Source of the DNA: Flagellimonas sp. CMM7
Lineage (GTDB): Bacteria > Bacteroidota > Bacteroidia > Flavobacteriales > Flavobacteriaceae
Reading direction: 5' to 3'
DNA length: 64,000 nt
Assembly (NCBI RefSeq): GCF_021390195.1
Contig: NZ_CP090003.1
Location: 2,220,001-2,284,000, forward strand
In this document: positions 25,732 through 35,432 of the stretch, one piece after another
Layout of the letters: each line of letters opens with the position of its first letter
How positions within the stretch are numbered: position 1 is the first letter of the stretch
Notes under the pieces: generated by a model
Database searches by the model: none
What the model was told of the DNA's origin: nothing
What the model saw: only the letters and a program-made list of their open reading frames with translations
Position numbers and translations under genes: made by a program

Positions 25732-27090
25732 TCAGAATAGTGAGCTTACCAAATCTTCTATTTTGGCAACCAATTGTATTTGAATGGAAGTGTTTTTAAG
25801 ACCAATTTTGTTGCTCTTGGAAACATAAATTTGGGTAAAACCTAATTTTTCAGCTTCCAGAATGCGCTGATCTACGCGTTGTACAGGTCTTATTTCTCCT
25901 GCCAATCCCACTTCTGCAGCAAAACAAATGCCTTTTTCAATAGGGATGTCGGCATTACTGGATAGAATTGCGGCCATAACGGCCAAGTCAATTGCCGGAT
26001 CGTCTACAGAGATTCCCCCTGTTATATTTAGAAAAACATCCTTTGCAGCTAGTTTAAAACCTGCTCTTTTTTCAAGAACGGCTAAAAGCATATTTAATCT
26101 TTTAGCATTGAACCCAGTTGCCGAGCGTTGTGGAGTGCCATAAACAGCAGTGCTCACCAAAGCCTGTATTTCAATCAGTAAAGGCCTCATGCCTTCAACT
26201 GTAGCGGCAATTGCTGTTCCGCTTAGGTCTTCATCGTTTTTTGAAATCAGTACTTCCGATGGATTGTTCACTTCACGTAGCCCACTTCCTTGCATTTCGT
26301 AAATACCCAATTCTGCTGTGGAACCAAATCTGTTTTTAAGTGAACGAAGAATCCGGTATACATAATTGCGATCCCCTTCAAACTGAAGCACAGTATCTAC
26401 CATATGCTCCAATATTTTGGGTCCAGCTATAGTACCGTCTTTAGTAATATGACCTACCAAAATTACCGGAGTGCTACTTTCCTTGGCAAATTTGATAAGT
26501 TCGGCGGTGCTCTCCCTTATTTGTGAGATGCTTCCAGCGGCAGATTCAATATAATCAGTATGTAATGTTTGGATAGAATCAATAACTACCAAGTCTGGTT
26601 CTATGGCAGCTATTTGCTGAAATATATTTTGTGTTTTGGTTTCGGTAAGGATAAAGCAATTTTCACTATTGGGGTGAATGCGGTCTGCACGCATTTTTAT
26701 CTGTTTCTGGCTTTCCTCACCGGACACATACAGGGTTTTGTATGCTAGTTTAAGTGCTATTTGTAGTAGCAAGGTGCTTTTTCCTATGCCAGGTTCACCT
26801 CCCAATAAGGTTAAAGAACCAGGTACAAGTCCCCCGCCCAAAACTCTATTAAATTCTTGATCTTGGGTATCTAATCGAATTTCCTTTTCGTTGGTTATTT
26901 CAGAAACTCGTAAAGGTGTTGAAGCTTTTTTTAGTGAATTAGAGCTGCTTTTCCAACCCTTTTTCTCTTCTTTTTGAACTACTTCTTCCACAATGGTATT
27001 CCATTGTTTGCAAGAAGAACATTGCCCAACCCACTTAGCATGCTGAGCGCCACAATTTTGACAAAAGAAAGCAGTTTTAATTTTAGCCAT
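25732..27090 (-). CDS. radA: DNA repair protein RadA
   Basis: A 452-residue branch-migration ATPase acting in recombination repair. The N-terminal zinc finger uses C10, C13, C24 and C27. The RecA-like core has Walker A GGEPGIGKST at residues 97-106, Walker B in LVVIDSIQT, and the RadA-specific K-N-R-F-G motif (SLKNRFGSTAELG). The C-terminal Lon-protease-like domain starts near FNAKRLNMLLAVLEKR. Cytoplasmic, full length. It lies downstream of the esterase-like gene on the same strand with a 78-base gap. Confidence 0.96.
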   Translation of the reverse strand: MAKIKTAFFCQNCGAQHAKWVGQCSSCKQWNTIVEEVVQKEEKKGWKSSSNSLKKASTPLRVSEITNEKEIRLDTQDQEFNRVLGGGLVPGSLTLLGGEPGIGKSTLLLQIALKLAYKTLYVSGEESQKQIKMRADRIHPNSENCFILTETKTQNIFQQIAAIEPDLVVIDSIQTLHTDYIESAAGSISQIRESTAELIKFAKESSTPVILVGHITKDGTIAGPKILEHMVDTVLQFEGDRNYVYRILRSLKNRFGSTAELGIYEMQGSGLREVNNPSEVLISKNDEDLSGTAIAATVEGMRPLLIEIQALVSTAVYGTPQRSATGFNAKRLNMLLAVLEKRAGFKLAAKDVFLNITGGISVDDPAIDLAVMAAILSSNADIPIEKGICFAAEVGLAGEIRPVQRVDQRILEAEKLGFTQIYVSKSNKIGLKNTSIQIQLVAKIEDLVSSLF

Positions 27091-27168
27091 TAACCTTTTT
27101 GGTTTTGGCTAAAGATATTGATTTTGATGAATTGTTTGTGGAATCCCTTGTGCTAAAAATTCAGCTAT

Positions 27169-28311
27169 TTAGTAGCCGAAGTCGGCTTTTAACGCATCTA
27201 TTTTTTCAAGTGCCATGTCTTTGGTCAAGAAGTCAATCTCCTCCATTTGAAATGCTTTTTCAAATGTTTTGAATGCTTTTTTGGGCTCTCCCAATTCCTC
27301 ATAGTATTCGCCTTCAAAATAGAATCCTAGCATGGTATCCGGAAATTGCTTTTTACAGAGTTCGGCCAATGGCTTTAATGATTCTATATCTTCTTTTTTA
27401 AGACAGGCAGCATAAATGGCCATGATGTCATTCAGTTCTACTGGCTTTTTGAAGCCCAAGAGGTTTTCTATCATATTGTACCTATCTTCCAGGTATTTGA
27501 AAACGGGTTCATCCGAAGTTAGAATTTCAGTTTTGTATTCTTTTGGACTGATAGGTCTAAATATTTTAAAGACATTGTCAAAAGCCTTACTTATGCCATA
27601 GGCGGCAATAGAGACATGATCGGCATCATTATATTCATCAAAAAAATAATGAAGCGTTTCCTTATCTATTGATTTGATTGCATTGTTCATTTGAAGTATG
27701 CGCTGCCGATCCTCCGTTTTTTCTTTTTCTAAAATGATATTATAGAAAATTTCTTGGTTTAAATCTGATAGGCGTGAAGGAACTCTGCTTTCCATTTCTG
27801 TAGCTAACACAGGCGAAATGGATAGGTAAGAGTTAAAAAGTGATTTATCCTTAAAAAGGAAATAGTTGCCAAAATTTGCGGTGATGTCATAGCCCGCAAA
27901 CATTTTAAAAGGAGCAATGTTATAATTTGTTTCTAGGTATGGAATTAGTTCTGTGCCAAGGAATTCATAAAACTGGGTCCCTTTTTCTGTGGGCAAACCT
28001 GTGGTCTGTTCAAAATCACAATCCTCCCAACGAATATCATCCTCAGCCTGATCAATACCTACAATAATAGCTTGCGGCATTCTATGATGCTTGCTGTAAA
28101 ATTTAGCATTGGCAACAACAATATCAAAAAGATATTCAGCATCCAATACAAGGATCAACGGATATTTTTTCTCATCGGAATAATCTTCAGGAAAGTAATA
28201 GGATACCCCTCTTCTTTCCTGGAGTTTGAACGATTCAAAAATTTCTTTTTTTACTTGGGCGCCAAGATTAAAACATAGTAGGCCTATTAGTAGAAATAGA
28301 CATCTTTTCAT
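27169..28311 (-). CDS. Secreted esterase-like protein with lost nucleophile, C-terminal TPR
   Basis: A 380-residue protein with signal peptide (FLLIGLLCFNLGAQ). Residues 25-250 align with the Fes/EstD-type alpha/beta hydrolases (PF00756): YPLILVLDAEYLF, AIIVGIDQ, and SYLSISPVL after the nucleophile elbow. The elbow itself, normally A-G-H-S-x-G-G, reads FAGYDITANF with Asp142 in the Ser position. The catalytic His region (DADHVSIAAYG) remains. The C-terminal 100 residues are helical and contain a TPR-like pair (AELCKKQFPDTMLGFYFEGE, EPKKAFKTFEKAF). It is therefore probably not a serine esterase; a binding role is possible. Confidence 0.75.
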   Translation of the reverse strand: MKRCLFLLIGLLCFNLGAQVKKEIFESFKLQERRGVSYYFPEDYSDEKKYPLILVLDAEYLFDIVVANAKFYSKHHRMPQAIIVGIDQAEDDIRWEDCDFEQTTGLPTEKGTQFYEFLGTELIPYLETNYNIAPFKMFAGYDITANFGNYFLFKDKSLFNSYLSISPVLATEMESRVPSRLSDLNQEIFYNIILEKEKTEDRQRILQMNNAIKSIDKETLHYFFDEYNDADHVSIAAYGISKAFDNVFKIFRPISPKEYKTEILTSDEPVFKYLEDRYNMIENLLGFKKPVELNDIMAIYAACLKKEDIESLKPLAELCKKQFPDTMLGFYFEGEYYEELGEPKKAFKTFEKAFQMEEIDFLTKDMALEKIDALKADFGY

Positions 28312-28338
28312 TTGGTCAAGTTTTAATGTGGTAGGGGT

Positions 28339-29304
28339 TTACCGATTTCTATTCAATAACGGTAAGACGATAAAGGATATTGTGCCAAAAACAACCACCA
28401 TAAGTGTTTGGGCCGTCCACATGATCCAACCATAAGCATCTCCAGAGGTTTTACTTACTCCATAAACGGATAGTGCTGCAGTGACAACTATTGGGAAAAG
28501 CCCCAATCCGCCGTTTGTGGCTGCCATGGCAAAAGCACCCGCTACAAATGCTACAAGAAATGCTCCCAATGGGAGTTCAGTAGTTTCTGGTACGGTAAAC
28601 TTGATGACCCAAAACATACCAATATAACAGGCCCAAATAAAGAAGGTGTGAAAAATAAAGGCTGCTTTATTCTTCATTTTAAAAATACTAAGCACGCCAT
28701 CTAAAAGTCCATTTAGGAATGTTTTGATTTTAATGGCAAATTTTGAGGTGGATTTTTTAATAAGGCGTATGGCAATATAAAGTCCAAGTATCCCCACTAA
28801 TAACAGCAGTAGTGAGCCTACAAGCCCTATTCCATTTTCCTGAAGAATCCCTAAGATAACATCTGTTTGGAAGAGAAGCGCCGCTGTTATAACCAACAAA
28901 AGCATTATCACATCAATAATCCTTTCGGTAACTATAGTGCCAAAACCTTTTTCAAAAGGTACACTTTCGTATGTATTCAATGCAGTTGCCCTTAAAAATT
29001 CACCAGACCTAAGAACCAATGTATTGGCAAAATAGCTTATTAAGATGATAAGAACGTTATTAATAAGCTTTGACTTGTGACCTAACGGAGCTAAAAGGAA
29101 ATTCCACCGAATGGCTCTAGAGACATGACTTAGTATGCCAATAAATATGGATAAAAAGACCCAAGTCAAGTCTGCGTTTTGGATGGATTCAAGAATCTTC
29201 TCCCGGTCCTCTGGTGAAGTTGAAGAGAAGGAGTAAAAAACAAGTCCCGCTCCAATAAGGATGGGAATTGCTATTTTAAGAATCTTTTTGAGAGAACTGT
29301 TCAA
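28339..29304 (-). CDS. Flippase-like membrane protein (LPG synthase TM-region family)
   Basis: A 321-residue polytopic protein of the UPF0104/lysylphosphatidylglycerol-synthase transmembrane-region family, with about eight transmembrane helices. The family signature R-A-I-R-W (SRAIRWNFLL) follows the second helix; EFLRATALNTYESVPFEKGF, TIVTERIID and the C-terminal GGLGLFPIV are also conserved. It lacks the soluble synthase domain, so it is a lipid transporter/flippase candidate in the inner membrane. The start is TTG at 29304, two bases after the panD stop, so it is probably translated from the pan transcript. Confidence 0.82.
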   Translation of the reverse strand: MNSSLKKILKIAIPILIGAGLVFYSFSSTSPEDREKILESIQNADLTWVFLSIFIGILSHVSRAIRWNFLLAPLGHKSKLINNVLIILISYFANTLVLRSGEFLRATALNTYESVPFEKGFGTIVTERIIDVIMLLLVITAALLFQTDVILGILQENGIGLVGSLLLLLVGILGLYIAIRLIKKSTSKFAIKIKTFLNGLLDGVLSIFKMKNKAAFIFHTFFIWACYIGMFWVIKFTVPETTELPLGAFLVAFVAGAFAMAATNGGLGLFPIVVTAALSVYGVSKTSGDAYGWIMWTAQTLMVVVFGTISFIVLPLLNRNR

Positions 29305-29306
29305 AA

Positions 29307-29657
29307 TTAGTTCAAAAGGTTGGTCTCTTCATTAGGGAAAACCAATGCAGGATTAAAGGCTTTTGCTTCCTCGATATCCATCCATGCATAGGTTATAAGT
29401 ATTAATACATCGCCCACGGCAACTTTGCGGGCGGCGGCTCCATTTAAGGTAAGTTCACCAGATCCCCTAGGGCCGGGAATGGCATAGGTCTCTAATCGCT
29501 CACCGTTGTTGTTGTTCACAATTTGAACTTTTTCTCCTCTAATGATATTTGCGGCATCCATTACATCTTCGTCAATGGTTATGCTGCCTATATAGTTAAG
29601 GTCTGCTCCGGTAACTTTTACCCTGTGAATTTTAGATTTTACAACTTGTACTTGCAT
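29307..29657 (-). CDS. panD: Aspartate 1-decarboxylase precursor
   Basis: A 116-residue pyruvoyl enzyme that makes beta-alanine for pantothenate. The self-cleavage site is Gly24-Ser25 in [10 protein letters not shown], giving the beta chain and the pyruvoyl alpha chain. Tyr58 (ETYAIPG) and Asn72 (LNGAAARK), needed for processing and substrate binding, are present. Cytoplasmic tetramer in known cases. It lies 13 bases downstream of panC on the same strand; the membrane-protein gene follows, so panC-panD-flippase form an operon. Confidence 0.96.
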   Translation of the reverse strand: MQVQVVKSKIHRVKVTGADLNYIGSITIDEDVMDAANIIRGEKVQIVNNNNGERLETYAIPGPRGSGELTLNGAAARKVAVGDVLILITYAWMDIEEAKAFNPALVFPNEETNLLN

Positions 29658-29670
29658 GGCGCAAAATTAA

Positions 29671-30519
29671 TTAATTCAATCTTAGATTGTCTATTAAGCG
29701 AACGTCATTTGCGTAAACGGCTATAAACGCCCTATATTTTCTATCTATCTGCTTTTTAAGCATTGGAGTAAGTGTATCCTCATCTGCAATTTCAAAATAC
29801 TCTAGTTTCATAAAGGTATTTTGCTCAAACTGGGATTTAACCCACTCCCTAATATTATAAGCACTTTCCGTGCCAAATTTTGTCTTGGCAGTTAGTAGGG
29901 TATTGTAGATAAAACTTGCTTCTTGTCTTACTTTTTTTGATAAACGTTCATTACGGGAACTCATGGCCAATCCATTGGGCTCTCGTTCTATGGGGCAACC
30001 AATAATTTGGTATGGTAGATTCTTCGATTCCACCATTTTTCTTATGATTTGTAATTGTTGAAAATCTTTTTCTCCAAAGTAGGCTTTAGTTGGGGAAACG
30101 GTTTTAAGAAACAGCTCTACGATGGTACCAACACCATCAAAATGCCCTTCTCTAAATTCACCTTCCATTACCTTGTCCAATCCATCAAATTGGTAGGGTT
30201 TTGACTTTATACTGTTGCCATAAATTTCATCAGTAGAGGGAGTAAAAACAATAATGTGCTTTGAAACACTCTTTAAGAGATTAAAATCTTGCTCTAGATT
30301 TTTTGGATATTTCTCCAAATCATCTTTTTTATCAAATTGTGTTGGATTCACAAAAATGCTTACAACTACTAGATCATTTTCCGTAAGTGCAGTTTTTACC
30401 AAGGAAAGATGGCCTTGATGCAACGCTCCCATGGTGGGTACCAAACCAACAGTATGGTTTTTGTTTCTTTCTTTTTGCAAGAAGGAGTCAAGTTCCTTTT
30501 TTTGGTCAAATATGTGCAT
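29671..30519 (-). CDS. panC: Pantothenate synthetase
   Basis: A 282-residue enzyme joining pantoate and beta-alanine with ATP. The nucleotidyltransferase motif is PTMGALHQGHLSL (residues 28-40; H34-x2-H37), followed by VVSIFVNPTQF, KAYFGEKDFQQL, and the SSRNERLS loop that closes over ATP. C-terminal dimer domain is complete. With panD directly downstream it supplies pantothenate for coenzyme A. Divergent from the GT5-like gene. Confidence 0.96.
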   Translation of the reverse strand: MHIFDQKKELDSFLQKERNKNHTVGLVPTMGALHQGHLSLVKTALTENDLVVVSIFVNPTQFDKKDDLEKYPKNLEQDFNLLKSVSKHIIVFTPSTDEIYGNSIKSKPYQFDGLDKVMEGEFREGHFDGVGTIVELFLKTVSPTKAYFGEKDFQQLQIIRKMVESKNLPYQIIGCPIEREPNGLAMSSRNERLSKKVRQEASFIYNTLLTAKTKFGTESAYNIREWVKSQFEQNTFMKLEYFEIADEDTLTPMLKKQIDRKYRAFIAVYANDVRLIDNLRLN

Positions 30520-30577
30520 GTAGCGGTTTAAAAACGTGCAAAAATACTATAAATACTGCTAATCGGCATAATTTTTG

Positions 30578-30585
30578 TATTTTTG
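30578..30585 (+). promoter_or_regulatory. -7 element of GT5-like gene
   Basis: TATTTTTG matches TAnnTTTG exactly, 36 bases before the ATG at 30622. No -33 TTG is found at ideal spacing. It lies in the divergent gap with panC. Confidence 0.5.
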
Positions 30586-30621
30586 CAGCTACGTTTTTCA
30601 GATAAGAAAAAGAAAGTGTTT

Positions 30622-31431
30622 ATGAATGGTAAAAAGATATTGTTTGTATCTTCTGAATTAGTGCCTTACCTCCCAGAGAATCCAGTTTCCTTAATGTCTT
30701 ACGAAGCGCCAAGAATGGTGAACAGTAATGGAGGGCAGATACGAATTTTTATGCCAAGATATGGCAATATTAATGAAAGAAGACATCAATTACATGAAGT
30801 AATTCGTTTGTCAGGAATGAATTTGGTTATCAATGATATGGATATGCCCTTAATAATTAAGGTGGCATCTATTCCTAAAGAACGAATCCAGGTCTATTTT
30901 ATTGATAACGAGGAATATTTTAAAAGAAAAGCAACTTTTGAAGATGCTGAGGGAAATTTGTTTTCAGACAACGATGAGCGTGCAATTTTCTTTGCAAAAG
31001 GAGTTGTTGAGACAGTCAAAAAACTAAATTGGTCACCAGATATCATTCATGTTCATGGATGGATGGCGTCTTTGCTTCCACTATACCTTAGGAAATATTA
31101 TGCAGATGAACCTTTGTTTGCGGACAGCAAGATTGTGACCTCTGTTTACGGTAAAGGTTATGAAGGCGAATTGGATAATGAGATGATGAACAAAATTGCT
31201 TTTGATGGCATTCCGAAGGAGAATATTTCTTCGCTTTCCGCGCCTGACTATAATAATTTGTTAAAAGTAGCAGTAGATTATTCTGATGCGATTATTTTAG
31301 CCTCTGAAGAGATTTCGGATGACCTAAAAAATCACATTGCAAATCTTTCCAAACCTGTACTGCCCTACGTTTCGCTTCAAGAAGCGGAGGATGCGTACAC
31401 AAATTTCTATAAAGCAGAAGTTTTAAAATAA
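30622..31431 (+). CDS. Glycogen/starch synthase N-terminal domain (GT5) only
   Basis: A 269-residue cytoplasmic protein matching the N-terminal Rossmann domain of glycogen synthase: [20 protein letters not shown] at the start, [40 protein letters not shown]. The start ATG at 30622 is preferred to an upstream TTG because it begins exactly at the family N-terminus. The protein stops where the second, GT1-like domain (with the catalytic E-x7-E) would begin. The usual K-x-G-G-L ADP-glucose motif is replaced by [14 protein letters not shown]. It is therefore unlikely to be a full synthase. A conserved position in front of DUF4270 and glmS suggests an envelope-related role. Confidence 0.8.
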   Translation: MNGKKILFVSSELVPYLPENPVSLMSYEAPRMVNSNGGQIRIFMPRYGNINERRHQLHEVIRLSGMNLVINDMDMPLIIKVASIPKERIQVYFIDNEEYFKRKATFEDAEGNLFSDNDERAIFFAKGVVETVKKLNWSPDIIHVHGWMASLLPLYLRKYYADEPLFADSKIVTSVYGKGYEGELDNEMMNKIAFDGIPKENISSLSAPDYNNLLKVAVDYSDAIILASEEISDDLKNHIANLSKPVLPYVSLQEAEDAYTNFYKAEVLK

Positions 31432-31436
31432 ATTGC

Positions 31437-33269
31437 ATGAAATTTTCTAGGATTATTAAAGTTTCAGCTTTGGTTGGGGCCTTGTTCGTAATAGTAACTT
31501 CCTGTGAAGAAGAACAATTGGGGACTATTGGAGAAGGTGTAGTAGCGGGAGAACCATTTACAACGGGTAAAGAGGTATTTGACGTTTTTGCTTTTAATAA
31601 AGGGATAACAGCTGTACAGACCAATCGTTTACCCTTATATCAACTGGGGACATATAATGACCCTATTTATGGAAAAAGAAATGCAAGTATTGTGTCTCAG
31701 GTTACTTTATCTGCTGTAAACCCTACATTCGGAGATTCTTCTCAGGCTACTGAAGATGGTGCTGATACAGACAATATTGATAGCACAATTCCAGAAAATG
31801 AAACAGTTACAGAAGTATACTTGTTTTTACCATTTCAACAGGCGGCATCGGCATTCAGGGATGCTGATGGAGATGGAGTTGATGATGATTTTGATGCAGA
31901 TTCTACTGACCCAAGCTCAGATACGGATGGAGATGGCGTAACAGATAACGATGAGCGTATTATTGGATCTAATCCTTTGGACGCTTCTGAAGATGGTACT
32001 GGCGATGATTTTGTTGCCAATACTTTTCCAAAAAGATTTGATATTGATAGTATTTATGGAAATACTGAGGCATCATTTAACCTAAAAGTGTTTAGATCAA
32101 CTTTTTTTCTTAGGGATTTAGATCCAAATTCAAACTTTGAAGAAGCTCAGGAATATTTTTCAAATCAGGATTTTTCTGGCTTTGTTGGTGAAGAATTTTT
32201 TGATGGTGCGGTTACGGTTGATAATGAAGAAATGTTATTTTTTGCTGAAGATGATCCAGAAACGGAAGATATAGATGAATCTCTTCAAGTGGAGACTAGA
32301 CTTAATCCAGGGATTCGAGTGTCTTTGAACACTGCATTTTTTCAGGAGATTTTAGATAAAGAGGGACAATCAGAATTGTTGAGTCAAGCAAATTTTAATG
32401 ACTATTTCAGAGGAATTAATATCTCAGGAACAGATATGGAAGAATTGATGTTTTTGCTTGATTTGACTCAGGCCAACATCACTATCACCTATAATTTTCA
32501 GGATTACAATACCACAGAGGAGGAGATAGAAACAGTAGAGCGAGATTTTGTTCTAAACCTTCTTGTAAATGCTAACGGGGGCCTTATAGGCAATGCCGTT
32601 AATACATTAACTGATGAAATTTTTCCAGGAGAAATATCCAATGCTTTGGACAATGGTGAAAATGCTTCAAGAGTATATGTAAAAGGTGGGCCAGGGACTA
32701 TTAGCGAAATAAGGCTTTTTGGAGAAGACGAGGATAGTCAAGTTCGAGGGCAAAACTTTATAGATGAGATAAAGGCCAACAATTGGATTATCAATGAGGC
32801 TAATTTAGTTTTTTATGTAGATGATAGTGCATTTCCAGCTACAAGTTCTGATGAGCCTATAAGATTGTATCTGTATAATGCCGAGACAAGTCAACCTATT
32901 TATAATGCCATAACTGAAAACAGGGAAACGGATGATTTTGTTAATGAATCTTTACGTTCTTTTTTAAATTATGATGGCATACTTGAAAAGGAGAATGACA
33001 GAGGAATAAAATATACGTTAAGAATAACGGATCATATCAACAATATCATCATAAGAGATTCCACTAATGCCAAATTGGCTTTAACAGTAACTTCTAATAT
33101 TTCAATAGCAAATGTTACTGAAGCAATGGATGCGGAAGGAGACCCTATAAATATGCCAATTATGTCTACTGTAAATCCTTTAGGAACAGTTCTTTTTGGG
33201 GGCCAAGTAGAGGACTCGAATATGGATAAAAGATTGAAACTCGAAATTCTTTATACTGAGGCCAATTAG
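31437..33269 (+). CDS. DUF4270 lipoprotein with thrombospondin-type-3 insert
   Basis: A 610-residue exported protein; signal ALFVIVTS-C, so lipidated. The body fits DUF4270, a Bacteroidota outer-membrane lipoprotein family with [20 protein letters not shown] near the N-terminus and a beta-rich remainder. An acidic calcium-binding type stretch is inserted at about residues 139-180: [20 protein letters not shown], then [13 protein letters not shown], which is the thrombospondin type 3 pattern. It follows the GT5-like gene by 5 bases, so the two are co-transcribed. Function unknown. Confidence 0.8.
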   Translation: MKFSRIIKVSALVGALFVIVTSCEEEQLGTIGEGVVAGEPFTTGKEVFDVFAFNKGITAVQTNRLPLYQLGTYNDPIYGKRNASIVSQVTLSAVNPTFGDSSQATEDGADTDNIDSTIPENETVTEVYLFLPFQQAASAFRDADGDGVDDDFDADSTDPSSDTDGDGVTDNDERIIGSNPLDASEDGTGDDFVANTFPKRFDIDSIYGNTEASFNLKVFRSTFFLRDLDPNSNFEEAQEYFSNQDFSGFVGEEFFDGAVTVDNEEMLFFAEDDPETEDIDESLQVETRLNPGIRVSLNTAFFQEILDKEGQSELLSQANFNDYFRGINISGTDMEELMFLLDLTQANITITYNFQDYNTTEEEIETVERDFVLNLLVNANGGLIGNAVNTLTDEIFPGEISNALDNGENASRVYVKGGPGTISEIRLFGEDEDSQVRGQNFIDEIKANNWIINEANLVFYVDDSAFPATSSDEPIRLYLYNAETSQPIYNAITENRETDDFVNESLRSFLNYDGILEKENDRGIKYTLRITDHINNIIIRDSTNAKLALTVTSNISIANVTEAMDAEGDPINMPIMSTVNPLGTVLFGGQVEDSNMDKRLKLEILYTEAN

Positions 33270-33311
33270 AAATACCTTTTACAGAGTTTTTTGGTCGTAC
33301 AGCATATAGAA

Positions 33312-33343
33312 TTGCTAACTTTCCCCCATAGATTTTAACTTTG
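33312..33343 (+). promoter_or_regulatory. Promoter of glmS
   Basis: TTG at 33312-33314, 21-base spacer, TAACTTTG at 33336-33343. This fits the Bacteroidota pattern TTG-N17-23-TAnnTTTG, and the glmS ATG follows 32 bases later. Confidence 0.6.
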
Positions 33344-33375
33344 TGCTTTTAAACTTAATTTTTTAAGATTTTTTT

Positions 33376-35223
33376 ATGTGTGGAATTGTAGGTTATATAG
33401 GTCATAGGGATGCTTATCCCATTATAATGAAAGGCTTACAACGACTGGAATATCGTGGTTACGATAGTGCAGGGATTGTTTTATATGATGGTGAGGATAC
33501 ACATCTTTCTAAAACAAAAGGGAAAGTAGATGACCTTAGAAAAAAATCAGAGGCTACTATTTCTACAAACGGGAAGTTGGGTCTGGGACATACTAGATGG
33601 GCAACCCACGGTGTCCCCAATGATATTAATTCTCACCCTCATTATTCAAGCTCTGGTGACTTGGTTATCATTCACAATGGAATCATAGAGAATTATGAGT
33701 CGATAAAAAAGGCACTTATAGGGCGTGGGTATTCTTTTGAATCTGATACGGATACTGAGGTTTTGGTAAACCTAATAGAAGAAATCAAGAAGAAAGAAGG
33801 GGTTAAGCTTGGAAAAGCAGTTCAGATAGCACTTAATCAAGTTGTTGGTGCCTATGCCATTGCGGTTTTTGATAGAAATAAGCCAGATGAAATTGTAGTC
33901 GCCAAATTAGGTAGTCCATTGGCTATTGGAATTGGTGAGAATGAATATTTTATAGCTTCAGATGCTTCTCCATTCATAGAATTCACTAATAATGCTGTGT
34001 ATTTAGAGGATGAAGAGATGGCCATAATCCGTATTGGGAAAGAAATTAAATTGCGAAAAATTAAAGATGATGCAATTGCTTACCCTAATATCATGGAGCT
34101 TCAAATGAATCTTGAGGAAATTGAAAAGGGGGGCTATGATCATTTTATGCTCAAGGAGATTTATGAACAACCAAGAGCAATTTTAGATACGTACAGAGGA
34201 AGGCTTTTGGCAGATCAGGGCATTGTTAAAATGGCCGGGATTGACCAAAACCTAGAAAAATTCCTGAATGCAAATAGAATCATAATCGTTGCTTGTGGTA
34301 CTTCATGGCATGCCGGATTAGTTGCAGAATATATTTTTGAAGATTTAGCAAGAATTCCAGTTGAAGTTGAATACGCCTCTGAGTTTCGTTACAGAAACCC
34401 AGTTATAACGGAAAACGACATTTTAATTGCTATATCCCAATCAGGGGAGACCGCAGATACTTTGGCGGCTATAAAATTGGCAAAAGAAAAAGGAGCCTTT
34501 GTTTTTGGAGTTTGTAACGTAGTGGGTTCATCCATAGCAAGGGAAACACATGCTGGAGCATATACCCACGCAGGCCCAGAAATTGGTGTGGCATCAACAA
34601 AAGCTTTTACCACGCAAATCACCGTTCTTACACTAATTGCATTAAAACTGGCAAATGAAAAAGGAATCTTTTCTGAGTCCAAATACCATGAATTTTTAAC
34701 AGAGCTGGAAAGTATCCCCGCTAAGGTAGAAAGGACATTGCAGTCTAATGAAATTGTGGAACAGATTGCAGAGATATATAAGGACTCCAATAATTGTCTT
34801 TATCTAGGTAGAGGGTATAATTTCCCAGTGGCTTTGGAAGGAGCACTAAAACTTAAGGAAATTAGTTACATTCATGCAGAAGGGTATCCCGCAGCAGAAA
34901 TGAAGCATGGCCCAATTGCATTGATAGATGAACAAATGCCCGTAATTGTAATTGCTACTAAAAAAGGACATTACGAAAAAGTGGTAAGCAATATTCAAGA
35001 AATTAAATCGAGGAGCGGAAAGATTATAGCCATAGTTACAGAAGGAGACAAGTCTGTTAAAGAATTGGCAGATCATGTAGTTGAGGTGCCAGAGACTTCA
35101 GAAAGTCTTACGCCACTGCTTACAACCATACCATTACAGTTATTGTCATACCACATTGCGGTTATGAGAGGTTGTAATGTAGATCAACCAAGAAACTTGG
35201 CCAAATCAGTTACCGTAGAGTAA
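33376..35223 (+). CDS. glmS: Glutamine--fructose-6-phosphate aminotransferase (isomerizing)
   Basis: A 615-residue enzyme making glucosamine-6-phosphate, first committed step to UDP-GlcNAc for peptidoglycan and LPS. Cys2 at the mature N-terminus (MCGIVGYIG) is the glutaminase nucleophile; LGHTRWATHG and IHNGIIENY complete the class II amidotransferase domain. Two SIS domains follow, with VACGTSWHAGLVAEY, SQSGETADT and EGYPAAEMKHGPIAL. The C-terminus NLAKSVTVE is canonical. It has its own promoter and a strong terminator. Confidence 0.97.
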   Translation: MCGIVGYIGHRDAYPIIMKGLQRLEYRGYDSAGIVLYDGEDTHLSKTKGKVDDLRKKSEATISTNGKLGLGHTRWATHGVPNDINSHPHYSSSGDLVIIHNGIIENYESIKKALIGRGYSFESDTDTEVLVNLIEEIKKKEGVKLGKAVQIALNQVVGAYAIAVFDRNKPDEIVVAKLGSPLAIGIGENEYFIASDASPFIEFTNNAVYLEDEEMAIIRIGKEIKLRKIKDDAIAYPNIMELQMNLEEIEKGGYDHFMLKEIYEQPRAILDTYRGRLLADQGIVKMAGIDQNLEKFLNANRIIIVACGTSWHAGLVAEYIFEDLARIPVEVEYASEFRYRNPVITENDILIAISQSGETADTLAAIKLAKEKGAFVFGVCNVVGSSIARETHAGAYTHAGPEIGVASTKAFTTQITVLTLIALKLANEKGIFSESKYHEFLTELESIPAKVERTLQSNEIVEQIAEIYKDSNNCLYLGRGYNFPVALEGALKLKEISYIHAEGYPAAEMKHGPIALIDEQMPVIVIATKKGHYEKVVSNIQEIKSRSGKIIAIVTEGDKSVKELADHVVEVPETSESLTPLLTTIPLQLLSYHIAVMRGCNVDQPRNLAKSVTVE

Positions 35224-35246
35224 CTTTATAAATCATAAAAATGTAA

Positions 35247-35275
35247 TAAAGGCACTGATATCAGTGCTTTTTTTT
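35247..35275 (+). terminator. Terminator after glmS
   Basis: The perfect palindrome GCACTGATATCAGTGC (35252-35267) is followed by nine T. It lies 28 bases after the glmS stop. Confidence 0.85.
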
Positions 35276-35317
35276 GTTAAAAACGTAGTCAAAACATGTT
35301 TTTTTTAGCAAAAAAGT

Positions 35318-35333
35318 ATTATGCATGCATAAT
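35318..35333. promoter_or_regulatory. 16-bp perfect palindrome upstream of TonB receptor
   Basis: ATTATGCATGCATAAT is a perfect palindrome, six bases before CACTTTTG (35340-35347), a near-match to the -7 box, in front of the receptor gene at 35433. It is a candidate operator for a dimeric regulator. Confidence 0.4.
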
Positions 35334-35432
35334 TTTTTTCACTTTTGTAGAAATCAAATGAAAAAAAATGTATCTTCCCCCTCCAATACTTAACAGATAC
35401 TTAATAACTAAATTAACTCTAATTCAAAGCTA

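Noticed and set aside
31859..31955. Tandem DNA repeat in the DUF4270 gene
   Set aside because: The GATGGAGATGG-like similarity follows from encoded D-x-D-x-D-G motifs, not from a DNA repeat unit.
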